Shown piece after piece: positions 9,917 through 19,465 of a DNA stretch of 31,251 nt; within the stretch, counting starts at the first letter, position 1, and each line of letters opens with the position of its first letter. This DNA is from Neoconidiobolus thromboides FSU 785. Lineage: Eukaryota; Entomophthoromycota; Entomophthoromycetes; Entomophthorales; Neoconidiobolaceae. The notes beneath the pieces are model-generated. The model saw only the letters and a list, made by a program, of their open reading frames with translations, made no database searches and was not told where the DNA came from. Position numbers and translations under genes: made by a program. The stretch spans positions 1-31,251 of the forward strand of contig MU626481.1 in assembly GCA_025603075.1 (NCBI GenBank). The letters run 5' to 3'.

Positions 9917-10015
9917 TGGGGATGTGTTTTTTTGTTTAAGAATTTTACTACAATCTTTCCACTCAAACAGCGCTTAAAAAATGGAAAAATAATGAAACTA
10001 AAAAAAACAGCCCCA
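9917..10015 (+). mobile_element. MITE copy 2
   Basis: 99 bp. It begins TGGGGATGTGTTTTTTT and ends AAAAAAAACAGCCCCA, flanked on both sides by TA (9915-9916 and 10016-10017). The core carries CTCAAACAGCGCTTAAAAAA. It is one of the best preserved copies and defines the terminal inverted repeats. Confidence 0.85.
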
Positions 10016-10291
10016 TATACAAGTTAATAATTTTACTAAGTTTGATATTGATTGTAAAATTATTTAATTTACTTTAAAAGGTAAATTACTTTTTTTTCAA
10101 AAACTGCAATATTTTTCCGAGTTTTCAAAGTTTAACATAAATGATTCTTTTATTTGTTGTATAGCTAGGCTTTTAGATCGAATAATGTATTTAACTTTTT
10201 ATTAGTTACATAAATTTATATTAAAACTTGACCTTTATATATAATAAAGAAAATAGCTTTAATTTAACTTATTGGCTTTTTCGATTTAATA

Positions 10292-10391
10292 TGGGGGTGT
10301 TTTTTTTGATTTCATCACTTTTTCTATTTTTAAGCGCTATTTGAGTGGAAAGATTGTTAATAAATTCTTGAATAAAAAAAACATATCTCCA
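10292..10391 (-). mobile_element. MITE copy 3
   Basis: 100 bp, inverted relative to copy 2. It starts TGGGGGTGTTTTTTTT on the plus strand, has TTTTTAAGCGCTATTTGAG in the core, ends ACATATCTCCA, and is flanked by TA on both sides (10290-10291, 10392-10393). Confidence 0.85.
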
Positions 10392-10427
10392 TATAAACTT
10401 TGAGTTTATACAAAATAAGCAACTATA

Positions 10428-10525
10428 TGGGAGTGTTTTTTTTACTTCATTATTTTTTCATTTTTAAGCGCTATTTAAGCGGAGAAATTGTTAGTAAAAT
10501 CCTTAAACACAAAAATACATCCCCA
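10428..10525 (-). mobile_element. MITE copy 4
   Basis: 98 bp, same orientation as copy 3 and only 36 bp from it. It starts TGGGAGTGTTTTTTT and ends ACATCCCCA. The left TA is kept (10426-10427); the right flank is GT, so the duplication has decayed there. Confidence 0.8.
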
Positions 10526-11020
10526 GTGTTTAATAAAACAATACATTTTTAAAGATTACCAATCTACTTTATATTAAACTTTTATAAGCTCTAGTTTAAG
10601 ATCATTATAATTTATTTATTTATTTATTTATTTTAAAAATTGATAATAAAAATAATTTAAAAGTTGCTTTTTTGTAATGATTTGTATTTTTAATGTTTCT
10701 TATATTTATATATACTTATAATATCTTTTTTTTAATTTTAAAAAACTTTACTTGCTTTTTTTGATATATTTTTTACTTTTTAAAATTTATTTATAACTCT
10801 TCATTTATAACTTTTTATTCTTTATTTTTCATTATAAATAATTGTTTTTAAAAAGTATAAAGAATGACTTTACTATAATATGTAAATATTTTTAAAAGTT
10901 TGTTTAAATAGAATTTTAATTGGAAAAAGAGTTTTTTTAGATATTCGTTTTTTCAAATTTCTATTTATTTATATAACAAATTTTACTAAAACACTATGAC
11001 CATTGATTTTAATCAATATA

Positions 11021-11122
11021 TGGGGATGTATTTTTGTATTTAAGGATTTTACTAACAATTTTTCCGCTTTAAATAGTGCTTAAAAAATGGAAAAAATAAT
11101 GAAATCAAAAAAAACACTCCCA
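11021..11122 (+). mobile_element. MITE copy 5
   Basis: 102 bp. It starts TGGGGATGTATTTTTG, has AAATAGTGCTTAAAAAATGG in the core, ends AAAACACTCCCA, with TA on both sides (11019-11020, 11123-11124). Confidence 0.85.
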
Positions 11123-11206
11123 TATATTTATTCATTAGCTAAATAGTTTCTATATAGCTTTTTGAAATTAGTTTTATAATTTATAATATAATTTAAATTT
11201 GATATA

Positions 11207-11310
11207 TAAGGGTGTTTTTTTTGACTTTATCACTTTTTCCCTTTTAAGCGCTATTTTATCTAAGCGGAAAAATTGTTAGTAAAATTCTTGAACACAAAGA
11301 TATAGCCTTA
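11207..11310 (-). mobile_element. MITE copy 6 (divergent ends)
   Basis: About 104 bp, inverted. It starts TAAGGGTGTTTTTTTTGAC, core CTTTTAAGCGCTATTTTATC with a short insertion before AAGCGGAAAAATTG, ends TATAGCCTTA. The termini have drifted but remain complementary (TAAGG/CCTTA). Confidence 0.75.
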
Positions 11311-11935
11311 TTTACTCTTTTATTTACTTTTATTTTGTTTAAATTTTTTTATTATAATTTAAAAACAGCTTTAATTGATTTTTTTATAGGTTTTTGACTT
11401 TTTAAGTTCTTCAGCTTTTTAATAATTTCAATTGTTCTTTATTTTTAAGATTAAAAGTTTTATAAACCTTGGATAGCGTTTTTTCCTTTCATTATAAATA
11501 GTATATATTATTAACTATATAGCTCTTTTTTGTATTTTTGTTATTTTTATAACAGCTTAAAAATACCTTTTTTTGGCAAAGACTTTAATTATATTGTTTA
11601 TAGTTAAGAAAAGCTTATATTATCTAAAATATTATAAAATTAAGTTTTTAACTTAGATTAATTTTTGATTTAATTTCTTTCTTTTAACCATACTATCAAT
11701 TGCTTGAAATTATTTATAAGAATTATAAACATGTTGTAATTGTTTCAATGTTTTAAATAGTGGGTTATTATATTTAGCAGTTTTGCTAAAAGATTTTTAT
11801 TTTTAAATTGACTTTTATTAAGTTTTACTAATAATAGTTTACTGCTTATGATTCTATGCTTAAAACAGTTTATAATGCAACTTTATTTGCTTTTACTTTC
11901 ATAGCCTTATCACCTTTTTTCCCTAACTTATATTT

Positions 11936-12033
11936 AAAGGTGTTTTTTGGTCTCATCGCTTTTTCCATTTTTTAAGCGTTATTTGAATGGAAAAACCATT
12001 AGTAAAATTCTTAAACATAAAAATACGTACTCA
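11936..12033 (-). mobile_element. MITE copy 7 (degenerate)
   Basis: About 98 bp, inverted. It starts TAAAGGTGTTTTTTGG, core TTTTTTAAGCGTTATTTGAAT, then CATTAGTAAAATTCTTAAAC, ends ACGTACTCA. Ends are eroded and limits are approximate. Confidence 0.7.
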
Positions 12034-12647
12034 TTTTCTCTTGTAAGTAAACATTTGGGATTCTGGCTCTGAAGGTTTTAAAAAACACACGTCTTTGATG
12101 ATTATATTAAAAATAGCTTATATAAAAAATATTTTCATACTTACATTTAAAAGCTATGACATGAAATTCCAATAATTAATAATAGCTTATTTAGCCTTCC
12201 AAGTAATTGTGCAACTTTAGTTATTCAGAAATTAATAAGCTGGTTAAACTTTCCATATATTAATTTATTAAAGAACCTACCTTTTTAGCCAAGAAATAGA
12301 TACAAGCTTTTAACGTAATGATGATTTGAACAGTCTTAAGCGGCCTTTTATATTTAACCCAAACATTTCGAAATTAAAATTTACCAAGCAAAATAAGTGA
12401 ATTTTATAGCTATTAGTCAGCTAAATCATGGTTCTAAGCATGAATAGAATAGAAAATTGGCCAACTTAAAGCCAATAAAGTTTAACATTTTGAACTCAAT
12501 TCTTAAGCAATCAAAATTTAAAAATAACTTGAAATTAAAACATCATAAATAATTTCAAATACACCAATTATTAAATCATACTAAGTGAAAATAAGATATA
12601 TAAATCTAAAATATGATAGTTCATTAATATTAAAAAAACATCCAATT

Positions 12648-13085
12648 ATGAAATTTTATTACTTATTACCTCTTCTCTCTTTCGCAGCTACTCAAGATAC
12701 CACATCTACTAGTACCGATTCCAATAGCAATAGTATGACTGACAACTCAAGTACAGCTACAGCTACAGCTACTAGTAGCACCATGTTACCAACCTATACT
12801 TCGATTAGTGATATGGATTTATTAGCCAATTTTGGTCAACAAGCGATTGTATGTGCACCAGCAATGTTACAATATCAATTATTTGTTAAATTATTACCAT
12901 CTGATATTAAATCCGAAATTGGTTCTATTATTGATAGTTATCAAAGTAGTATGAGTGCTTCAAGTACTTCATCCAATGATTCTTCATCCACTATTGCTAC
13001 TTTGACTGTTTTGTCAACTGCTTCTAGTACCAATGATTCATCAGAAATCTCGTCAGACACCACTGTTACTTCGACTTCTAGTTAA
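12648..13085 (+). CDS. Secreted Ser/Thr-rich protein, unknown
   Basis: I choose the ATG at 12648 (145 residues) because it opens a clean signal peptide, MKFYYLLPLLSFAATQ, like the other secreted proteins here; the in-frame ATG at 12585 would bury it behind 21 polar residues. After a Ser/Thr/Asp linker comes a compact non-repetitive core (about 52-100: DMDLLANFGQQAIVCAPAML, then YQLFVKLLPSDIKSEIGSII) with a single Cys, then another Ser/Thr tract to the end. There is no hydrophobic C terminus, so no GPI signal: it is likely released or held in the wall by other means. I do not recognise the core. It could be an exon of a longer gene, but no good donor site is seen near the stop. Confidence 0.75.
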   Translation: MKFYYLLPLLSFAATQDTTSTSTDSNSNSMTDNSSTATATATSSTMLPTYTSISDMDLLANFGQQAIVCAPAMLQYQLFVKLLPSDIKSEIGSIIDSYQSSMSASSTSSNDSSSTIATLTVLSTASSTNDSSEISSDTTVTSTSS

Positions 13086-13318
13086 ACTATATAATTGTAT
13101 TGAATAATTTAAATAAACTGTATATGCTATAATATATATATTGAATTTTTTTATTAGATTTATCAAATCAATTTTCTTCAAAGTTAATAAAAAATATTGA
13201 TTCTTTTTTAATATATACAAAAATTATTTAAAATACAATATAGATAAATACTATTTTGATTATAAATTTTGTAAAACTCTAATATTTGTTGAAAAGTAAT
13301 AAAAACTATCGATTCATT

Positions 13319-13400
13319 CGACACCTGCAGGATTTGAACCTGCGCGGGGAAACCCCATGAGCTTTCTAGGCTCACGCCTTAACCGCTCGGCCAAAGTGTC
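13319..13400 (-). tRNA. tRNA-Ser (AGA)
   Basis: An 82-nt cloverleaf with a long variable arm (GGGGTTTCCCC). Acceptor GACACTT pairs with AGGTGTC, discriminator G as in other Ser tRNAs. The anticodon stem TGAGC/GCTCA encloses CTAGAAA giving AGA, and the T arm is GCAGG-TTCAAAT-CCTGC. Downstream T-run at 13301-13305 on the minus strand. Confidence 0.95.
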
Positions 13401-14077
13401 TTATTGTTGTATGGTTATCTTTAAGTTTATATATAATTTTGTTCAAATTTTGAAATAACATAATTTAAATATAAATCTAATAGTCAATCATTTTAATAGT
13501 TATTTTGCTTTACTATTATTATCTAAAAATCGTTTAGTTATTTTAACTTTAAGTATAAAGTTTACAATATTCAATCAGATAAGATAAAATTAAATTTATC
13601 TTGTTTTGATATTAGTTGATTTTATTTAAAAACAAATCAAGATGAATGCTATCATTAAACCTATATTAAAATAATAATGTTTTTTAAAGTTATATTAAAA
13701 TATTTTAGTTACAAATTAAAAACAATAAAAACATTTAATTATAAGGTATCTATTAGATTTTAGATAGTTATCTTTCTAATCCAGTTTAACTCAGTATTAA
13801 TTTAATTTTTTAAATACTATAAATAATATGAATTTATTTTAAATATAGATATATACTTAAAAAAAATTAGCAAGATAAGTATTCTACTTTAAATTTTAAA
13901 ATTTTAATTTTATAGCTTATTAAAACAGCAGTATGATACTGTTATTAAATTATATAAGTCATCAAAATTATTTTATTTTCTTATTTTCTTATTTTCTTAT
14001 ATAACATTTGAAATATTAGTAAAAATTTTGAAAGGGTATAAATATTTTCAATACGTAAATCTTAACAAGTACAAAAT
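13401..14077. other. Intergenic, no gene seen
   Basis: AT-rich spacer between tRNA-Ser and tRNA-Cys. It holds a threefold TTTTCTTA repeat at 13975-14000, directly upstream of the tRNA-Cys gene. No coding signal. Confidence 0.5.
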
Positions 14078-14149
14078 GGGCGTATAGCTCAGTGGTAGAG
14101 CAATCGACTGCAGATCGATAGGTCCCTGGTTCAAATCCGGGTGCGCCCT
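14078..14149 (+). tRNA. tRNA-Cys (GCA), copy A
   Basis: A 72-nt cloverleaf. Acceptor GGGCGTA pairs with TGCGCCC, discriminator T as expected for Cys. D arm GCTCAGTGGTAGAGC, anticodon stem ATCGA/TCGAT enclosing CTGCAGA giving GCA, T arm CCTGG-TTCAAAT-CCGGG. TTTTTT at about 14166 may terminate it. It is identical to the tRNA at 19095-19166. Confidence 0.96.
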
Positions 14150-14274
14150 TGTAAGATAATCCAGCTTTTTTATAGCAAATAATATATATAAAAATACTAA
14201 CTGTTTTTTATTTTTTATTTTGTAAAAAAAACACTTTCTTTTTTATTTCTATTCTTCCAGTTTATCTCTTTGAA

Positions 14275-15913
14275 TTAATTAAACCCAGATGGCGATAGAC
14301 ACCTTGGTGGTGATAATATAACATCCGTTCTTTCATTTAAATCAATTAATTTACCTGCCTGATATAACAATTGTTCTTTAAAATTTTGATCAATTTGATG
14401 ATATTTATCAAATATAATGACTCGATTGGTTGTAATCGCTGAGTAATTAGGATCGGGTAAAGAGTTTAGATATGAGTTGGAGGGACTAGAAAAGGAGGTA
14501 GTCTTGAGACGTTGAGAATCATAATAGGTTTGTTTTATTAAATTCAAAAATTGTTCATCCATTGATTTCATTACTCTTAGTAGTTCTCGTGTTACTGGTT
14601 TACGTTCATTTATTCGTTCTTGTCTATTATTAAATTTGCTTTTTAAGGGATAAATATTTATAAAACGTTCTTTTTCAACTTTAAGTTTGGGAGATTTTAT
14701 GCAAATCTCATTTGCTTCTTTACTTGTTTTTTCTTTTGCTTTCTCAATGCGGGTTATTTCTATCTGCTGTTTTTTACAATTTTGTTGTTCTTTCTTAGTT
14801 TCGATTAGTGCTAATATTTAATTAAATTTAAAATGAAGACTATTATTATTGAAAATTTTACATTACCTTTCTTTTTCACTTGTTGAATTTCTTCGTCGGT
14901 ACTATCTTCACTTGTTTCATCTGAGCTATTGTCTATATTAGCTAAATAAATTAAGTTTTAAAATTTATTATAAAAGTAGTAAATATAACTTACTTTTTGA
15001 TTTATTTTGTTTAGTTTTATTATTATTATTGTCATTTTTATTATATTTAGTGATGACTTTATTATTTTCTTCATTATCTTCTTTATTGTCTATCTCTTCA
15101 TTACTCAAAAAATTTTGTTTAATTTTTTTTAATTTAATATTTTGAATCAATTGATTTAATTCATTTTCGTAATTATCAACTATATTTTCCTTAAAAAATA
15201 AAATGATTAATTAACTTTAAAAATAATACAATAAAATAATATTAGATTTACCATAGTATTAACTAAATTTTCGTCAATTCCATTAATTTGCTTTATTTTT
15301 TTTTTATATTCTTGAGTTAGAATATCTAGTTCTGATATTACTTTAAGATTACTACAGTTAGACACAGTAGATTGTAATTTATTAGTTTCAATATCATTAT
15401 CTTTTGATATTTGTATTTTATCTATTTTATCTATTTTATCTATTATAAAAAGTTAGAATCTACTTTTACTTTTACTTATAATTTTGAAACTCACTATTTT
15501 CTTCTATAAGTTGATTATTATCTGCTATATCAATTTCATCTTCATTCGTTATCCTTGAAGTTTTATTGTTTACTAAAAAATATATTTGATTTTATTACTC
15601 TTTCTTTTAAAAAGAAAAAAGAAAGAATTTACTATTATTTTCACGTTGCTGAAATATATCTAATAAAACAAAATAAAATAAAATAAAATAAAATAAAATA
15701 AAATAAAATAAAATAAAATAAAATAAAATAAAATAAAATAAAATAAAATAAAAGTTTACCTTCAAAAAAAAGGTTCATATTCATCTCTAATATTTCACTT
15801 TTAAAATTATCTTCAAATAAAATTTCACTATCTTGATATTGTTTTCCTTTTGTTTCTTCTGTTATTAACCATGGTTTTGATAAAGTATTGATTTTTTTTC
15901 CAGTATGTGGCAT
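14275..15913 (-). CDS. Charged, coiled-coil-like protein of unknown function, seven exons
   Basis: Rebuilt as exons 15913-15760, 15659-15633, 15572-15495, 15439-15252, 15189-14994, 14941-14867, 14810-14275; all introns GT-AG (52-100 nt), phases close, product 417 residues. The first 55 residues (MPHTGKKINTLSKPWLITEE) look folded; the middle (about 60-215) is Asn/Lys/Glu-rich with heptad-like stretches; an acidic patch SSDETSEDSTDEE is followed by a Lys/Glu helix and a conserved-looking C-terminal half (from KPVTRELLRVMKSMDEQF to ILSPPRCLSPSGF). SP motifs near the end could be CDK/MAPK sites. It reads like a nuclear or chromosomal scaffold protein, but I recognise no family. Intron 1 holds an (AAATA)16 tract and intron 3 ends in tandem in-frame acceptors. 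It is divergent from the F-box gene at 16116, sharing a 200-bp promoter region. Confidence 0.75.
15422..15448 (-). repeat. Three 9-nt GATAAAATA units at an intron/exon border
   Basis: A threefold 9-nt repeat where each unit provides an AG (ending at 15440, 15431 and 15422 on the minus strand). Because the unit is nine bases, any of the three can serve as acceptor without changing frame. Confidence 0.6.
15671..15753 (+). repeat. (AAATA)16 microsatellite inside an intron
   Basis: Sixteen uninterrupted 5-bp units followed by AAA. On the coding (minus) strand it is a T-rich tract within the first intron of the 14275-15913 gene, making that intron the longest of the gene (100 nt). Length is probably polymorphic. 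Confidence 0.9.
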
Positions 15914-16115
15914 ATCAAGTGGAATAATTGAGATTGAAGTTTAATAAACAAATATTTAATTAATTTTTATGAACAATTTAATAAAAAGCTTATTGAAATT
16001 AAAAGGAGCGATTTCATTGGTTTAAAAAATTAGCATGAATGAATTTATTTTTCTTATAAAGAAATTCATTAAAGAAATTCATTCCTTTTCTTTCACTTTT
16101 GAATTATTTTCAATA

Positions 16116-16878
16116 ATGGAGTTTAGTTTATTACCTGATTTAATATTAGAACAAATATTATCTTATATAAAACCAATTGAACTGTATTTGTTATTAATTA
16201 TTAATAAACGATTCAATCAATTAATTCAACCTATCTTATCTTCTTATTTCAATTATTCTATGATATATAATTATAATAAAAAAGGCAATGAAATTCAATT
16301 AAAATATATAAGAAATCATCCTAATAAAATAATTCATTTAATAATTAATAATAAAAATCAATTAAAGTTATTAAATCAATGTAAAAATATAAGAATATTA
16401 CAATTCTTACCTTTTACTTTGAATTTAATTAAATTACAAGAATATAATTTTAGTAATTTTAATAATTTAACTAAATTAATATTTACGGAATCTAATTCAT
16501 CAATTGATACTTTTTTATTATGTTTTGTTTCAATATTAAATAATATACAAGATTTGGAAATTACATACAAATTGATATCATTAGACGATTTATTATTATA
16601 TTTAAATAAGAATAAATTTAAGAGATTAAAATTAAATAGTGAAAATATACATTTAGATGGTTTAGAAAAGTTAAAGAAATTCAATAAATTTCATACATTA
16701 ATTATTAAAGCGGATTATTTAACATTTGATATTAATTATAATGATACAAGTGATTTTTTAGGATTAAAAACATTAGATATTAATTTAAAAAGAGATTATA
16801 ATATTGATATTAAATATTTTGGTAATTTAAATCAATTAATAAAAGTAAATCTAAGTTTCAATTGTAATCAACAAGTAT

Positions 16879-16938
<60 letters not shown>

Positions 16939-17459
16939 TTCAAATATTAGGAATTAAATATAATCAATTTTTAAATTATAATTCATTAATAAATTTTAAT
17001 AACTTAAATTATTTATGTATTACATGTACAAAAGATATTCACTTAATGTTAATTAAATTATTACCAATATTATCAATACAAATATTAGAATTAATAGATA
17101 TTGTTGGTTATTTTAAATATTTCCAATTAAATCAATATGATTTATTAAATCAAAACTTAATAAATGAAGATTATTACAAACAAAATAAGTATAATCAATT
17201 AATAAAATCAAAAACAATATTAAAATTAATATTAAAAGTCGGTATAATATCTATTTCCAATTTAATTCATTTATTTAACTTAGTTCCTAATTGTAATATC
17301 TTATTATTATTATCGATCTTTATTGACAATAGTCTATTGAATTCACCTATTTTAAATAACATTCAGAAAGAAATTAATATTTATTCAGATAATCACGATA
17401 ATTCAATTGTTAATTTAATTCATCAAAATATACCTTTACTTACTTGGCATTTATTATAG
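16116..17459 (+). CDS. F-box protein with leucine-rich C-terminal region, paralogue 1
   Basis: I choose the ATG at 16116 (447 residues) because the F-box then starts near the N terminus as in the neighbouring paralogue; an in-frame ATG at 16035 would add 27 residues. F-box: FSLLPDLILEQILSYIKPIE and the following LLLIINKRFNQLI (about 3-40), which in the family binds Skp1 to form an SCF ubiquitin ligase. The rest is Leu/Ile/Asn-rich with irregular LRR-like units (for example LDGLEKLKKFNKFHTLIIKA, and NLNQLIKVNLSFN) that would choose substrates. A run of about 20 Asn encoded by an AAT microsatellite interrupts the LRR region. Extreme AT bias fills the protein with Asn, Ile, Lys and Leu. The C terminus (LLTWHLL) matches the paralogue's (GLKWQLI). 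Single exon. Confidence 0.85.
16881..16937 (+). repeat. (AAT)n tract coding for poly-Asn
   Basis: About nineteen AAT units in frame inside the F-box gene, giving an Asn run absent from the paralogue. Confidence 0.95.
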
Positions 17460-17636
17460 TTTGTTTAATATTAACATAAAATTAGATGACGTAATTCTCA
17501 ATTAAATTTAAGGTTCAAATAAAATAGTTCAATAAAATCAATATAAAAAATGCCAATATTTATGCCAAGTTTAATATAAAGAAAATTATATAAAATCAAA
17601 ATAATATTTCTTTAAGATTATTTTTTATTTAATCTA

Positions 17637-19001
17637 ATGATTTTATTTAATATCGACCAACTACCTGATTTATTAATACAATGTATCTTTAATTATATTA
17701 AACCAATTGAATTATTTCAGTATTTAATATTAAATAAAAGAATAAATAAAATTATTCAATATTTAATAAAGATTAATTTGATACAATCTAATTATCATCT
17801 TACTAATTCTTATTGTTACAAATTACAACAAAATTATATTGAATTAAATTTCAATTTAATAACTCATTTAATTATATCAACAAATGATAGCTATAGATTA
17901 TTATTATTATGTCCTAATTTAAAGGCCATTAGTTTTTTATTTACACATAAATCTAATACAGCAATAATCAATAATTATTTAACAGCTAAATTTAATAAAT
18001 TAAAACATATTAAACTAAGATATCCAGGACGAATTATTGATGATTTATTATTACAATTAAAGTCATTATTGTGTATTATAAAAACAATTGATATTGATAC
18101 TTATTCATTAAAGTTAGATAAATTAATTCAAGTTATTAATTATGATAAAGTAACTTCAATCAAAATAAAATGTTTTAAATTAAATTTAGATGGTTTATCA
18201 ATATTAAAACAATATACTCATCTTACTCAATTGAAATTTATAGTTGATATATTAACTATACCAATAGAATATAATGATACTTTGAATTTTAAAGCATTGA
18301 AAGTATTATCTATTATTGCCCGTAAAACTTATTCTTTTCAACCTTATTATTTAGGTGATTTATCTCAATTAATTCATTTAGAACTTTATTTAAATCAATT
18401 TAATGATTATCAAGCCATAACCCCTTCTATTTCTACTTTTACTTCTATTTCTACTTCTACTTCTACTTCTACTTCTACTGCAATCCCCTCTGTCCCAATT
18501 ATTAACTTGAATTTAAAAAAATTAGGATTTATTCAATATGATTTTTTAATTATTAATAATTATTTAGCTTCTATGATAAGTTTAAATCATATAATTATTA
18601 AGTTTAGTGATGAATTTTATGCAGTATTATCGGTCATATTAACCCTTCCTAATCTCCAAAGCCTTGAATTCCTTTCTCTATGTTTTTACAAACAATCATT
18701 AGCAACAAAAACTGACACATCTATACTCTCCCTCCAAAGTATGTCTTTAACCTCCAACTTCAATATTACGAAATTAACATTTAATTCGTCCACTTTTTCA
18801 ATCAAGTTGATGTTCTCGTTACTTGCTTTATTTCCCAATTTATCTTTATTACAATTGATTAATTGTACCATTCAAGAAGTGGATTTAGGTCCCTATAATA
18901 TGGAAACAAGGAATGAGTTGACAATTCAATATGATAAAAAATCCATGATATTTTATAATACGTTGAATCAAGTACAAGGCTTGAAATGGCAATTAATTTG
19001 A
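17637..19001 (+). CDS. F-box protein with leucine-rich C-terminal region, paralogue 2
   Basis: Protein of 454 residues, 177 bp downstream of its paralogue and on the same strand. The F-box is at about 7-43 (IDQLPDLLIQCIFNYIKPIE, then LFQYLILNKRINKII). LRR-like segments follow, and the stretch LDGLSILKQYTHLTQLKFIV, EYNDTLNFKALKVLSI and YYLGDLSQLIHLELYLNQF aligns with the same region of paralogue 1 (EKLKKFNKFHTLIIKADYLT, YNDTSDFLGLKTLDI, YFGNLNQLIKVNLSFN). At the place where paralogue 1 has poly-Asn, this one has a Ser/Thr repeat from a TCTACT microsatellite. Probably an SCF substrate adaptor; substrate unknown. The tandem layout points to local duplication, and F-box/LRR families are known to expand this way in fungi. 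Confidence 0.87.
   Translation: MILFNIDQLPDLLIQCIFNYIKPIELFQYLILNKRINKIIQYLIKINLIQSNYHLTNSYCYKLQQNYIELNFNLITHLIISTNDSYRLLLLCPNLKAISFLFTHKSNTAIINNYLTAKFNKLKHIKLRYPGRIIDDLLLQLKSLLCIIKTIDIDTYSLKLDKLIQVINYDKVTSIKIKCFKLNLDGLSILKQYTHLTQLKFIVDILTIPIEYNDTLNFKALKVLSIIARKTYSFQPYYLGDLSQLIHLELYLNQFNDYQAITPSISTFTSISTSTSTSTSTAIPSVPIINLNLKKLGFIQYDFLIINNYLASMISLNHIIIKFSDEFYAVLSVILTLPNLQSLEFLSLCFYKQSLATKTDTSILSLQSMSLTSNFNITKLTFNSSTFSIKLMFSLLALFPNLSLLQLINCTIQEVDLGPYNMETRNELTIQYDKKSMIFYNTLNQVQGLKWQLI
18425..18479 (+). repeat. TCTACT-type microsatellite coding Ser/Thr repeats
   Basis: Imperfect then perfect TCTACT/TCTATT units in frame, coding the SISTSTSTSTST-like segment of the second F-box protein. Confidence 0.85.
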
Positions 19002-19094
19002 TAATTTTTTTAAAAATAAAACTAGCTTCTTTTATAATGTATTCGTTAAACATTAATCTATGGAAAAAATAAAGTCAAAAAATTTCAATATTCA

Positions 19095-19166
19095 AGGGCG
19101 CACCCGGATTTGAACCAGGGACCTATCGATCTGCAGTCGATTGCTCTACCACTGAGCTATACGCCC
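19095..19166 (-). tRNA. tRNA-Cys (GCA), copy B, identical to copy A
   Basis: The reverse complement matches the tRNA at 14078-14149 at all 72 positions, including the GCA anticodon and discriminator T. A TTTTTT run lies just downstream on the minus strand (about 19077-19083). The flanks share only AAAAT before the 5' end. Confidence 0.96.
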
Positions 19167-19465
19167 ATTTTATACTTATTAAGTAAGACGTAATAAAACT
19201 AAATATAAATTAATTTTTTTTCTAAAAAACATTAAATAATGATAACAACTTTAAAATAGAATAAAACTATAAAATAATCTAGGTTAGTAAAAAGGATATT
19301 GATATCTTTTTATTAATTATAAATCTTCAATCATTTATATTAATTATATCAGTATATAGATTAAGTCAATATCCTAGTTTTAATTTAGTTTTAATTGATA
19401 TTGATTGCCTGTATGCTAAAGTAAAATTAAAGCATTAAAATTCATTATTAATTAATTAGATAATT

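Larger units (their letters stand above)
8837..12584. other. Gene-free AT-rich stretch colonised by MITEs
   Basis: About 3.7 kb without a credible gene. Six members of the ~100 bp inverted-repeat family (9917-12033) lie here, in both orientations. An AAT/TAA tract lies at about 9145-9170 and a TTTA tract at 10612-10633. Open frames are short and low-complexity. Confidence 0.7.

Noticed and set aside
15671-15753. AAATA tract considered as CRISPR-like or centromeric repeat
   Set aside because: Simple 5-bp microsatellite without spacers, inside a spliced intron.
16035-16115. N-terminal extension of the first F-box protein
   Set aside because: In frame, but the paralogue begins right before its F-box and the extra 27 residues have no recognisable features.
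18859-19053. Minus-strand 64-residue frame at the end of the second F-box gene
   Set aside because: Overlaps conserved coding sequence on the plus strand; no family features.
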